Counted from the stretch's first letter, positions 1-6,498 are shown. The stretch: DNA of 9,185 bases from an uncultured Catenibacterium sp. (GCA_900764725.1 CAAFPB010000513.1:1-9185), one strand, 5' to 3'. Program-made: numbers and translations. Notes: a model not told the origin generated them from the sequence alone.

Positions 1-128
1 CTGCTTGGTAATAGAAGTTCCTACTTAAATAGATTTATACTTGTATTCCAAAGTCTGAAAATGATGTACGATTACAAGCTAAACTTGATAGTAAGAACCC
101 CACGGGCTTGCCCGTGGGAGTAGTCAGG
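1..128 (+). mobile_element. Right end of an IS200/IS605-type element (partial)
   Basis: Seen: a GC-rich perfect hairpin (99-118) sits in otherwise AT-rich DNA and is followed by AGTAGTCAGG with no T-run. Frame 1 is open from the window edge to a TAG at 121-123, and that 40-codon tail ends inside the hairpin. Known: subterminal hairpins of this kind, followed by a short conserved tail, mark the right ends of IS200/IS605 and TnpB-only elements. In these the DNA before the end also encodes the 3' part of the omega (re)RNA. Inferred: bases 1 to about 128 are such an end and the rest of the element lies left of the window. The exact boundary (about 123-128) is a guess, and the short open frame could be read-through rather than the real TnpB C-terminus. 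Confidence 0.55.
99..118. repeat. Perfect 8-bp inverted repeat (hairpin) of the IS end
   Basis: CCCACGGG (99-106) pairs perfectly with CCCGTGGG (111-118) around a CTTG loop. The stem is almost all G/C, which stands out here. No U-tract follows, so it does not look like an intrinsic terminator. The best reading is the single-strand hairpin recognised by a Y1-type TnpA transposase and/or the terminal stem of an omega RNA. Confidence 0.7.
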
Positions 129-596
129 ATAAATAAATATTTTGAAGACGAAGAGATTAAGCAGAATGGTCTTTTCTATATATGCTCCATGATTGAACGC
201 GTTGCACGAAAGCTTCATCAAAGAAATAGATATGTTGTTAATGCGATAGGCTACGAAAACTTATATCATTTAATTAGCCTTGCGAATGTACTACATAGTG
301 AAAATCCTGATAAAGTAGCATGTGACTGGATTAAGGAGTATTCATTAGAAGAAGGTACATTTGATATCATGGATGTTGATCAGGAACTTTGTACAATTAT
401 ACCTACACCATTCGATATGGGAAAAGTTTATACTCGTTTGATTGTAGATACAGCGCTAACCAGTGAAGACTATGTTTCTGGAATGATACGTGTTTATGAT
501 GATAAAATATGTGAAACAATTGATTTTTATACAAATGGTGCTTTCTATGAACCATCTTATGTGATTGCAAGAGCATATAAAGAAGGAGAATTCTAA
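108..596 (+). CDS. Conserved-looking protein of unknown function, 5' end joined to an IS end
   Basis: Function not recognised. The frame encodes up to 162 residues: a soluble, acidic protein without signal peptide or membrane segments, probably mostly helical in its first half (a basic stretch MIERVARKLHQRN) and ending in EPSYVIARAYKEGEF. The coordinates use the first conventional start codon, TTG at 108, which lies in the hairpin loop of the IS end. GTG at 114 is the alternative; neither has a Shine-Dalgarno. The protein-like sequence seems to begin at INKYFEDEE, whose first codon is ATA at 129-131, exactly where an ATG would be expected. The native start and ribosome binding site may therefore have been lost when the element inserted. 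The next ATG (189) would remove about 20 residues of that core. The gene ends six bases before the next gene, so the two probably form one unit. It may be poorly translated or a recent pseudogene. Confidence 0.65.
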   Translation: MPVGVVRINKYFEDEEIKQNGLFYICSMIERVARKLHQRNRYVVNAIGYENLYHLISLANVLHSENPDKVACDWIKEYSLEEGTFDIMDVDQELCTIIPTPFDMGKVYTRLIVDTALTSEDYVSGMIRVYDDKICETIDFYTNGAFYEPSYVIARAYKEGEF

Positions 597-602
597 CAAT
601 AA

Positions 603-1490
603 ATGAATCAAACAATTTATTACCATTTACCAGGATTATTTGAATTCTATGAACTCTATAAGAAGTTCATTCCTCTCTTTTATAATCATAGAGAATACTT
701 CTATGACTGGTGTGAGATAGGTTCTATTTATGGTGCTCCAATGGACTGTTTATGGGGTGGAGGAAGATTAGGAGAAGGAGAAGATAATCCTCGTGAGGTA
801 TTAGATCTCATGAAGACATATCATATTTCTGCAAGACTTACTTTTAGTAATTCTATGTTAGAAGAAGAACATCTCTCAGATCCTAAATGTAATACGTTAT
901 GTAGGTTATTTAATGAAGCAGGCAACAATGGAGTCATTGTACACTCTGATCTCTTATTGCACTATTTGATGGAGAAATATCCAAATCTTTATTTTGTCTC
1001 TTCTACTACTAAAGTCATCACTGATTTTAATGAATTCAATAAAGAATGCGAGAGAGAAGAATTCCGTTATGTTGTGCCTGATTTTCGTTTGAATAAGAAA
1101 CTTAAATTATTATCTACAATTAAACAGAAAGATAAAGTAGAATTCTTATGTAATGAATGCTGTTATGTAGGATGTCAGGATAGAAAGAAATGTTATGAAA
1201 CGGTGAGTTTACAAAATCTTGGTAAAGATATCCCAGATCATATTTGTCATGCTCCAAATGCAAAGTTTGGCTATCGTTTCTCTCATGCTATGCATAATCC
1301 TTCATTTATTAGTATTGAAGACATACAGTCTATTTATAGGCCTTTAGGCTTTACGCAGTTTAAGATAGAAGGTAGAAGTTTAGGCAGTGCACTTGTATTA
1401 GAATTTTTACTGTATTATATGGTGAAGCCAAAATATCAAATCAATGTAAGAGAAGAAATCTATCTTGATAATATGCTTGATCTCTTTTAA
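603..1490 (+). CDS. Peptidase-U32-like protein with cysteine cluster, function unknown
   Basis: A 295-residue soluble protein without signal peptide. The resemblance is to U32-type TIM-barrel proteins (family that includes the Fe-S hydroxylation factors UbiU/UbiV and RlhA). Strand-like segments such as GVIVHSDLLLHYL (110-122) and YFVSSTTKVI (130-139) are followed by a cysteine-rich stretch with Cys183, 186, 187, 191 and 197, then Cys215, and a C-terminal FKIEGR (253-258) close to the KIEGR motif common in U32 proteins. The classical U32 signature is not clearly present, so this would be a divergent branch. The cysteines could hold an Fe-S cluster; that is inference. Start: ATG at 603, six bases after the upstream stop. 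The nearest SD-like sequence (GGAG at 585-588) is 14 bases away, longer than usual, which suggests coupling to the upstream gene. Protease activity should not be assumed. Confidence 0.8.
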   Translation: MNQTIYYHLPGLFEFYELYKKFIPLFYNHREYFYDWCEIGSIYGAPMDCLWGGGRLGEGEDNPREVLDLMKTYHISARLTFSNSMLEEEHLSDPKCNTLCRLFNEAGNNGVIVHSDLLLHYLMEKYPNLYFVSSTTKVITDFNEFNKECEREEFRYVVPDFRLNKKLKLLSTIKQKDKVEFLCNECCYVGCQDRKKCYETVSLQNLGKDIPDHICHAPNAKFGYRFSHAMHNPSFISIEDIQSIYRPLGFTQFKIEGRSLGSALVLEFLLYYMVKPKYQINVREEIYLDNMLDLF

Positions 1491-1491
1491 A

Positions 1492-1500
1492 TGTTATAAT
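1492..1500 (+). promoter_or_regulatory. Extended -10 promoter for the M42 peptidase gene
   Basis: TGTTATAAT is a perfect extended -10 element (TGn-TATAAT), lying immediately after the upstream stop codon. No good -35 box sits at 16-18 bases, as is common for extended -10 promoters. A start of transcription near 1507 would give a leader of about 16 bases containing the ribosome binding site. It overlaps an in-frame ATG at 1499, which argues against that ATG as start codon. Confidence 0.5.
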
Positions 1501-1510
1501 GAGTAGGAAA

Positions 1511-1516
1511 GAGAGG
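1511..1516 (+). promoter_or_regulatory. Ribosome binding site that sets the M42 start
   Basis: GAGAGG lies six bases before ATG 1523, within a purine-rich run from 1505. It selects that ATG over the in-frame ATG at 1499, which has no Shine-Dalgarno and falls in the -10 box. Confidence 0.65.
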
Positions 1517-1522
1517 TTTCAT

Positions 1523-2551
1523 ATGAACGCATTAAAAGTAATGGAATTTGCGAAAGAACTGCTTTTGATTGATTCCCCTACAGGATATACAAAAGCAGTT
1601 ATTGATTTTTATGAAAAGGAAGTAAAAGCCTTAGGCTATGAGACAATGCATACCAATAAAGGTAACTTAATTGTCAAGGTACCTGGTATGAAACATCATA
1701 CAAAGGCGTTATGTGCCCATGTTGATACTTTAGGCTTAATGGTAAGAAGTATCAAAGAAGATGGTACACTCGCATTTACTTTAGTAGGAGGCCCTATTGT
1801 TCCTACGTTAGATGGTGAATACTGCAAAGTAATCACAAGAGATGGAAGAACTTATACAGGTACTATTCTATCTAATTCACCAAGTGCTCATGTCTATGAT
1901 GATTCCAAGAATGCCCCTAGAACTGATATGACAATGCATGTACGTATTGATGAATGTGTATCGTCTAAGAAGGAAGTAGAAGAATTAGGTATCATGCCTG
2001 GAGATTATATCTGTATTGATCCTAAAACAACAATTACATCAAGTGGTTTTATTAAATCTAGATTCCTAGATGATAAACTCAGTGTAGCGATTCTTTATGG
2101 CTTATTAAAGACAATGAAGGAAGAATTTATTATTCCTCAAGATACTTGGTATTTCTTGATTTCTACTTATGAAGAACTAGGACATGGATGTTCTTACATC
2201 CCAGAAGAAATTGAAGAAGTGATTGCGGTAGATATGGGATGTATTGGTAAAGACTTAAGCTGCACTGAAAGAGATGTTTCTATCTGCGCTAAGGATTCAA
2301 GTGGTCCTTATGATTATCAGATGACTACAACGCTTATTAATCTTGCGAAAGATCATGAATTGTCTTATGCAGTAGATATTTACCCATTCTATAGCTCTGA
2401 TGTTTCTGCATCTCTAAGAGGTGGTCAGGATATTAGAGGTGCATTAATAGGTCCAGGTGTGGCTGCAAGCCATGGTATGGAACGTTCACATGTAGATGCA
2501 GTAGATAACACAATGAAGCTATTAATCGCTTATATGACAAAAAAAGACTGA
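1523..2551 (+). CDS. M42 family metallo-aminopeptidase
   Basis: A 342-residue cytoplasmic member of peptidase family M42 (glutamyl aminopeptidase/TET-like, dinuclear metal), expected to trim N-terminal residues from peptides, usually as large oligomers. Metal and catalytic residues are visible in order: His66 and Asp68 in AHVDTLG, Asp183 in FLDD, the Glu217-Glu218 pair in YEELGHG, Asp237 in VDMG, and a C-terminal His in SHGMERSH (His317 or His323). Length is normal for the family (about 340-360). The start at 1523 is chosen because GAGAGG lies six bases upstream; an upstream in-frame ATG would add eight residues but overlaps the promoter. The SHGxERxH ending resembles the M42 subgroup linked in proteobacteria to the osmoprotectant NAGGN, but no NAGGN synthesis genes are in view, so a plain peptide-turnover role is more likely. 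Substrate specificity cannot be read from the sequence. Confidence 0.93.
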   Translation: MNALKVMEFAKELLLIDSPTGYTKAVIDFYEKEVKALGYETMHTNKGNLIVKVPGMKHHTKALCAHVDTLGLMVRSIKEDGTLAFTLVGGPIVPTLDGEYCKVITRDGRTYTGTILSNSPSAHVYDDSKNAPRTDMTMHVRIDECVSSKKEVEELGIMPGDYICIDPKTTITSSGFIKSRFLDDKLSVAILYGLLKTMKEEFIIPQDTWYFLISTYEELGHGCSYIPEEIEEVIAVDMGCIGKDLSCTERDVSICAKDSSGPYDYQMTTTLINLAKDHELSYAVDIYPFYSSDVSASLRGGQDIRGALIGPGVAASHGMERSHVDAVDNTMKLLIAYMTKKD

Positions 2552-2578
2552 TGCTTATTGCATCAGCCTTTTTCTTTT
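2541..2578. terminator. Bidirectional intrinsic terminator between M42 and cold-shock genes
   Basis: CTGATGC (2548-2554) pairs perfectly with GCATCAG (2560-2566) around TTATT. It is flanked by an A-run on the left and a T-rich run on the right, so it can end transcription from both sides. The M42 stop codon (2549-2551) lies inside the left arm. The convergent cold-shock gene ends at 2586, close enough to use the same hairpin. Confidence 0.85.
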
Positions 2579-2585
2579 ATGATGA

Positions 2586-2789
2586 TTATTCAACTACTGT
2601 AACGTTAGCTGCCTGTGGTCCACGATCGCCTTCAACAACGTCAAATTCAACAGTCTGGCCTTCTTCTAAAGTCTTGTATCCATCAGCGTTGATTGCAGAG
2701 AAATGAACGAAGATATCTTTGCTCTGTCCTTCTACTGTAATGAATCCATAACCTTTTTCAGCCTTAAACCATTTTACTTTACCTGTCAT
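2586..2789 (-). CDS. Cold-shock domain protein (CspA/CspB family)
   Basis: A 67-residue single cold-shock domain (OB fold), the standard length for bacterial Csp proteins. These bind single-stranded RNA/DNA and act as RNA chaperones that melt mRNA secondary structure in the cytoplasm. The protein opens with [17 protein letters not shown], containing RNP1 (KGYGFI, 12-17), and then RNP2 (DIFVHF, 25-30). Both aromatic nucleic-acid-binding patches are intact, and the C-terminus [11 protein letters not shown] is typical. The start at 2789 is fixed by a strong AGGAGGT eight bases upstream; a longer in-frame reading to 2822 would add 11 unrelated residues and run across this site. The gene is monocistronic, convergent with the M42 gene and divergent from the M29 operon. 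Its predicted leader is only about 35 bases, so the long thermosensing leader of E. coli cspA is absent. Cold induction cannot be claimed. Confidence 0.96.
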   Translation of the reverse strand: MTGKVKWFKAEKGYGFITVEGQSKDIFVHFSAINADGYKTLEEGQTVEFDVVEGDRGPQAANVTVVE

Positions 2790-2796
2790 CTGACAT

Positions 2797-2803
2797 ACCT
2801 CCT
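2797..2803 (-). promoter_or_regulatory. Ribosome binding site of the cold-shock gene
   Basis: On the minus strand this reads AGGAGGT, a near-perfect anti-16S match. Eight bases separate AGGAGG from the ATG at 2789. It decides the 67-residue start and implies high translation. Confidence 0.85.
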
Positions 2804-2830
2804 GTAAATTGCAATACATCAAGCAACTTT

Positions 2831-2836
2831 ATTATA
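2831..2836 (-). promoter_or_regulatory. Probable -10 box of the cold-shock gene promoter
   Basis: The minus strand reads TATAAT here, a consensus -10. The best -35 candidate about 18 bases upstream (AGTACA) is weak. Transcription starting near 2824 would give a short leader of about 35 bases that includes the strong ribosome binding site. Confidence 0.5.
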
Positions 2837-2977
2837 GGCTTTTGCAATCGATAGTGTACTACTGATAAAAAACCAATACAAAATGTCCTGTGTAACTGCT
2901 ATACATATCATATCACATGTGTAAAATAATAACAAGAAAAATGGAAATTCAACACGTAATATGTTATGCTTTTTCTG

Positions 2978-3005
2978 TTGACAAAGAAAAGAAAATTCTT
3001 AGAAT
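2978..3005 (+). promoter_or_regulatory. Sigma-A-type promoter of the M29-prfC-PAP2 operon
   Basis: A consensus -35 TTGACA (2978-2983) is followed after 16 bases by TAGAAT (3000-3005), five of six matches to TATAAT. This predicts transcription from about 3012, just before the Shine-Dalgarno. The promoter lies inside an open frame that reaches upstream to 2917, showing that the upstream ATG is not the start of the M29 gene. Confidence 0.75.
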
Positions 3006-3014
3006 AATGGAGAT

Positions 3015-3020
3015 GGGGTG
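3015..3020 (+). promoter_or_regulatory. Ribosome binding site of the M29 gene
   Basis: GGGGTG lies seven bases before ATG 3028 and is an imperfect match to GGAGGTG. With the promoter at 2978-3005 it leaves a very short leader. A second ATG follows immediately at 3031, so either of the two adjacent codons may be used. Confidence 0.5.
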
Positions 3021-3027
3021 TAATGTT

Positions 3028-4245
3028 ATGATGAATAAATATGCTGAATTGATAGTAAAAAAAGGCGTTAATCTTCAAAAAGGTCAGAAACTTGTTGTTA
3101 CTGCTGATGTTGAATGTGCCTCTTTAGTGAAAGCAATTGCAAAAGAAGCTTATAAAGCAGGGGCTTTAGATGTAATTGCTCATTACGTCGATGAGGATAT
3201 AACAAGACTTAGATATGAACATAATGATGTGGATTATTTTAAGAAGGTTCCTGATTATTTAGTTGAGTTACGTAATAAGTATGCTTTAGAACATGCAGCA
3301 GTAGTTACTATTACATCAGAGAATCCTGATGGATTTAAAGGTATTGATCCTTTAAAGATGGCAACATATAGTAAAGCGATGCATGAACAGGCTAAGACAT
3401 TCTATGATCATTTAGATCTAGGTATTGACCGTTGGTGTATTGTCGGTGCACCTTCTCTTAAATGGGCGAATAAAGTCTTCCCTGATATGAATAACCAGGA
3501 AGCAATAGAAGCTTTATGGAAGGCAATCTATCATGTATGTTATGTAGATACAAAAGATCCATTAAATGCCTGGGAGTTACATCGTGCTTCTTTTGAAGAA
3601 CGTGTTAAAACACTCAATGAGATGTCTATTGACTACTTACATTATACAAATAGTCTAGGAACTGATTTAAAAGTATATATGAATAAAGATTATTTATTTG
3701 CAGGTGGAGGAAGCTTTACAACTGATGGTGTTTATTCTTTCCCTAATATGCCTACAGAAGAAATCTTTACTTCTCCAGACTATCGTAAAACTGAAGGTAT
3801 TGTTTATTCTTCATTACCACTAAATCACGGTGGTTCACTCGTTGATGATTTTTATATTCGATTTGAAGAAGGTTGTGTTGTAGATTTTGATGCAAAAGTA
3901 GGTAAGGATGTACTTGCAAGCATCATTGATACTGATGAGGGTGCTCATTATTTAGGAGAGGTTGCTTTAGTGCCTGTTGATTCTCCTATTTCTGAAATGG
4001 GACTCTTATTCTATAACACATTATTTGATGAGAACGCAGCATGTCATCTAGCCCTTGGTAAAGGATTTAATGAATGTATTAAGGGTGGTTATGAGATGAC
4101 TAAAGAAGAATTATATAAACATGGTGTCAATGATTCATTCACACATGTTGATTTTATGATTGGGACAAAAGACCTAGATATTGAAGCTGTGACAAAAGAT
4201 GGTCAAACAGTACAGATCTTCAAGAATGGTCAATTCGTAATTTAA
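3028..4245 (+). CDS. M29 family aminopeptidase (AmpS/aminopeptidase T type)
   Basis: A 405-residue cytoplasmic metallo-aminopeptidase of family M29 (thermophilic aminopeptidase T, AmpS, PepS), which removes N-terminal residues from peptides with a two-metal centre; usual length is about 410. It opens with the family-like MMNKYAELIVKKGVNLQKGQ. Likely metal ligands and catalytic residues, by position relative to Thermus aminopeptidase T: Glu244/245 in MPTEEIFTSP, Glu311 in GEVALVP, His340 in NAACHLALG, and His373 and Asp375 in THVDFMIG. The start at 3028 is chosen over an in-frame ATG at 2917 because the extra 37 residues do not look like the family and would span a consensus promoter. It is the first gene of a three-gene operon: the prfC Shine-Dalgarno overlaps its stop. 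It is the second aminopeptidase in the window, pointing to peptide scavenging or turnover. Confidence 0.94.
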   Translation: MMNKYAELIVKKGVNLQKGQKLVVTADVECASLVKAIAKEAYKAGALDVIAHYVDEDITRLRYEHNDVDYFKKVPDYLVELRNKYALEHAAVVTITSENPDGFKGIDPLKMATYSKAMHEQAKTFYDHLDLGIDRWCIVGAPSLKWANKVFPDMNNQEAIEALWKAIYHVCYVDTKDPLNAWELHRASFEERVKTLNEMSIDYLHYTNSLGTDLKVYMNKDYLFAGGGSFTTDGVYSFPNMPTEEIFTSPDYRKTEGIVYSSLPLNHGGSLVDDFYIRFEEGCVVDFDAKVGKDVLASIIDTDEGAHYLGEVALVPVDSPISEMGLLFYNTLFDENAACHLALGKGFNECIKGGYEMTKEELYKHGVNDSFTHVDFMIGTKDLDIEAVTKDGQTVQIFKNGQFVI

Positions 4246-4250
4246 GGAGG
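4244..4250 (+). promoter_or_regulatory. Ribosome binding site of prfC, overlapping the M29 stop
   Basis: AAGGAGG shares two bases with the TAA stop of the M29 gene and lies four bases before ATG 4255. Ribosomes terminating on the first gene would uncover it, favouring translational coupling. The spacing is slightly short. Confidence 0.75.
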
Positions 4251-4254
4251 CTAT

Positions 4255-5844
4255 ATGTCAGAATTTGTAGATAAAGTAAGTAAACGTCGTACATTTGCGA
4301 TTATTTCTCACCCGGATGCTGGTAAAACAACATTAACAGAAAAGTTCTTATTATATGGTGGAGCTATTCAGGAAGCCGGTATGGTTAAGGGTAAACAGAA
4401 TATGCGTCATGCAGTCAGTGACTGGATGGAAATTGAAAAACAGAGAGGGATTTCTGTTACATCTTCAGTGTTGCAGTTCAACTATGATGGTTTTTGTATC
4501 AATATCCTAGATACTCCAGGCCATCAGGACTTTTCAGAAGATACATATCGTACATTAATGGCAGCTGATTCAGCAGTCATGGTAATTGATGCATCTAAGG
4601 GTGTCGAAGCACAGACACGTAAGTTATTCAAGGTCTGTGCGATGAGACATATTCCTATCTTTACTTTTATTAATAAGATGGATAGAGAAGCCAAAGACCC
4701 TTATGAATTAATGGAAGAAATTGAACAGGAATTAGGTATGGATACTTGTCCTGTTAACTGGCCTATTGGATGTGGTAAACAGTTCAAAGGTGTTTATGAA
4801 AGAGAATCTAAAAAGGTGATTCGTTTCGTACCAGTACAGGGTGGTAAGAAGGAAGTACAGGAAATCATTACTGATTATGATGATCCTGAATTAATTAAAG
4901 AAATCGGTGAAGATTATTATGCAACTCTTCAGGATGATGTAGAATTACTAGATGGTGCAGGTGCAGAATTTGATCTAGAAAGAGTACATCGTGGAGAATT
5001 ATCACCAGTATGTTTTGGTAGTGCTTTAACTAACTTTGGTGTAGAACCATTCTTACATCATTTCTTAGATTACTCTATGCCTCCTCAGCCTAAACAGAGT
5101 GATGATGGACCAATTGATCCATTCAATGAAGATTTCAGTGCATTCGTCTTTAAGATTCAGGCAAACATGAATAAAGCACACAGAGATAGAATGGCATTCA
5201 TGCGTATTACTTCTGGTAAATATACAAAGGGTATGGAAGTATTCCATATGCAGGGAAATAAGAAGATTAAATTAAGTCAGTCTAAACAGTTAATGGCTGA
5301 TGACCGTGAAGAAATCCAGGAAGCTTATTCTGGAGATATTATCGGTGTCTTTGATCCAGGTATTTTCTCTATTGGTGATACAATTTGTACACCTAAGCAT
5401 AAATTCAAGTTTGAAGGTATTCCTACATTCGCTCCTGAACATTTCGCACGTATCCGTAATACAGATACAATGAAACGTAAACAGTTCGTTAAGGGTGTAG
5501 AACAGATTGCTCAGGAAGGGGCTATCCAGATCTTCACTGAAATCGGTGGTTCTATGGAAGAAATCATCGTAGGTGTAGTAGGCGTTCTTCAGTTTGAAGT
5601 ACTTGAATATCGTTTAAAGAACGAATATAACGTAAATATCAAGAGAGAACCTCTAGGATATCAGTTCATCAGATGGATTGATAACGAAGAAATTGATCTA
5701 TATAGCTTGAACTTATCTTCAGATACAAAGAGAGTTCAGGACTTGAGAGGAAAGTATTTATTACTCTTCTCTAATCAATGGGGAATCAACTGGGCAACTG
5801 ATAAGAATAAAGAATTAATCTTATCAGAATTCTCTAAGAATTAA
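4255..5844 (+). CDS. prfC: Peptide chain release factor 3 (RF3)
   Basis: A 529-residue translational GTPase, the same length as E. coli RF3. RF3 recycles RF1/RF2 from the ribosome after peptide release. All GTPase motifs are present: P-loop SHPDAGKTT (18-26), switch I RGISVTSS (64-71), DTPGHQDF (86-93) and NKMD (140-143), followed by a GSAL-type G5 element. RF3-like features that separate it from EF-G are the DWMEIEKQRGISVTSS block and the SEDTYRTL stretch after the G3 motif. The C-terminal domains appear complete. It is the middle gene of the operon: nine bases follow the M29 stop, and its own TAA overlaps the next ATG by one base. No disruption or unusual residue was seen. Confidence 0.97.
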   Translation: MSEFVDKVSKRRTFAIISHPDAGKTTLTEKFLLYGGAIQEAGMVKGKQNMRHAVSDWMEIEKQRGISVTSSVLQFNYDGFCINILDTPGHQDFSEDTYRTLMAADSAVMVIDASKGVEAQTRKLFKVCAMRHIPIFTFINKMDREAKDPYELMEEIEQELGMDTCPVNWPIGCGKQFKGVYERESKKVIRFVPVQGGKKEVQEIITDYDDPELIKEIGEDYYATLQDDVELLDGAGAEFDLERVHRGELSPVCFGSALTNFGVEPFLHHFLDYSMPPQPKQSDDGPIDPFNEDFSAFVFKIQANMNKAHRDRMAFMRITSGKYTKGMEVFHMQGNKKIKLSQSKQLMADDREEIQEAYSGDIIGVFDPGIFSIGDTICTPKHKFKFEGIPTFAPEHFARIRNTDTMKRKQFVKGVEQIAQEGAIQIFTEIGGSMEEIIVGVVGVLQFEVLEYRLKNEYNVNIKREPLGYQFIRWIDNEEIDLYSLNLSSDTKRVQDLRGKYLLLFSNQWGINWATDKNKELILSEFSKN

Positions 5845-6470
5845 TGAAAAAGAATTGGCGTTATTGGTGGTCGCTTTTGTACTTTGTAGTTTATCTGGTA
5901 TGTTTCTTCTTTGTTGAACATATTATGCCAGTAACACAATATCATATGATTTCTACACCAATAGATCATATGATTCCATTTAATGAATGGTTTGTTTTCT
6001 TCTATATTAGTTGGTTTGGGTATATCTTTTTCTCTTTCTGGTATTTCTTCTTCAAAGATAAGAAAGAGTATCTACAGATGATTACATTCTTATTTACTGG
6101 TATGACATTATTTGTATTAGTATCTATGGTCTATCCAAATGGATTAGATATTAGACCAAAACATCTAGGTCATAGTAATATTGCGTTAATACTTGTAGAT
6201 TTACTTTACAAGGTTGATACACCAACCAATGTACTACCAAGTATTCATATCTTTAATTCTATTGGTATGTGTATAGCGTTTTACAACTCAAAGCATGCAA
6301 CAAGTAGTATGAAGATAGGAACGACTATTCTTACTATTGGGATTATTATTTCAACATTTTTAATCAAGCAGCATGGAATTATTGATGCACTCTTAGCAGT
6401 TGTGCTATCAATCATTCTTTATGTGATTGTTTATAAGAAGAATATCTATTTTCTAAAAAGAAACGCTTAA
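5844..6470 (+). CDS. PAP2-superfamily integral membrane protein
   Basis: A 208-residue membrane protein with about six hydrophobic segments (roughly 9-25, 46-70, 75-97, 131-147, 157-174 and 179-197) and charged ends. It carries two of the PAP2 (acid phosphatase/lipid phosphatase) motifs: PSIH (132-135) and, in the last third, His177 and Asp181 in KQHGIID, like the H-x3-D of motif 3. The Lys/Arg-rich motif 1 is not clear (only DIRPKHL at 102-108), and motif 3 has lost its usual Ser-Arg start. This pattern is seen in the inositol-phosphotransferase-like PAP2 subgroup. Likely substrates are polyprenyl or glycerolipid phosphates on the outer membrane face, but activity is unproven. Its ATG overlaps the prfC TAA by one base with no good Shine-Dalgarno, so translation is probably coupled. 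A terminator follows at once. Confidence 0.85.
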   Translation: MKKNWRYWWSLLYFVVYLVCFFFVEHIMPVTQYHMISTPIDHMIPFNEWFVFFYISWFGYIFFSFWYFFFKDKKEYLQMITFLFTGMTLFVLVSMVYPNGLDIRPKHLGHSNIALILVDLLYKVDTPTNVLPSIHIFNSIGMCIAFYNSKHATSSMKIGTTILTIGIIISTFLIKQHGIIDALLAVVLSIILYVIVYKKNIYFLKRNA

Positions 6471-6498
6471 AAAGTTCATGGAACCCATGAACTTTTTT
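6469..6498. terminator. Bidirectional intrinsic terminator between the two convergent operons
   Basis: GTTCATGG (6474-6481) pairs perfectly with CCATGAAC (6485-6492) around a 3-base loop. Five A on the left and six T on the right extend the stem and supply a U-tract in both directions. The stop codons of the PAP2 gene (6468-6470) and the transglutaminase gene (6497-6499) touch its two edges. Confidence 0.9.

Noticed and set aside
99..118. Hairpin as an intrinsic terminator
   Set aside because: The stem is strong but is followed by AGTAGTCAGG and not by a T-run, so it does not fit a rho-independent terminator.
403..615. Minus-strand open frame antisense to the first two genes
   Set aside because: Low-complexity His/Leu/Phe/Tyr-rich translation, no ribosome binding site, and it lies opposite a better coding frame.
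1499..1522. Upstream ATG as start of the M42 gene
   Set aside because: It overlaps the extended -10 box and has no Shine-Dalgarno, while ATG 1523 has GAGAGG at good spacing.
2790..2822. Eleven-residue N-terminal extension of the cold-shock protein
   Set aside because: It would read through the strong AGGAGGT site and adds residues not seen in Csp proteins; the canonical MTGKVKWF start is well supported.
2790..3027. Long cold-shock leader or riboswitch between the divergent genes
   Set aside because: The TATAAT at 2836-2831 implies a leader of only about 35 bases, and no extended stable structure or known riboswitch motif was seen by eye.
5065..5247. Minus-strand open frame inside prfC
   Set aside because: It lies wholly opposite a full-length, motif-complete RF3 gene and has no recognisable features.
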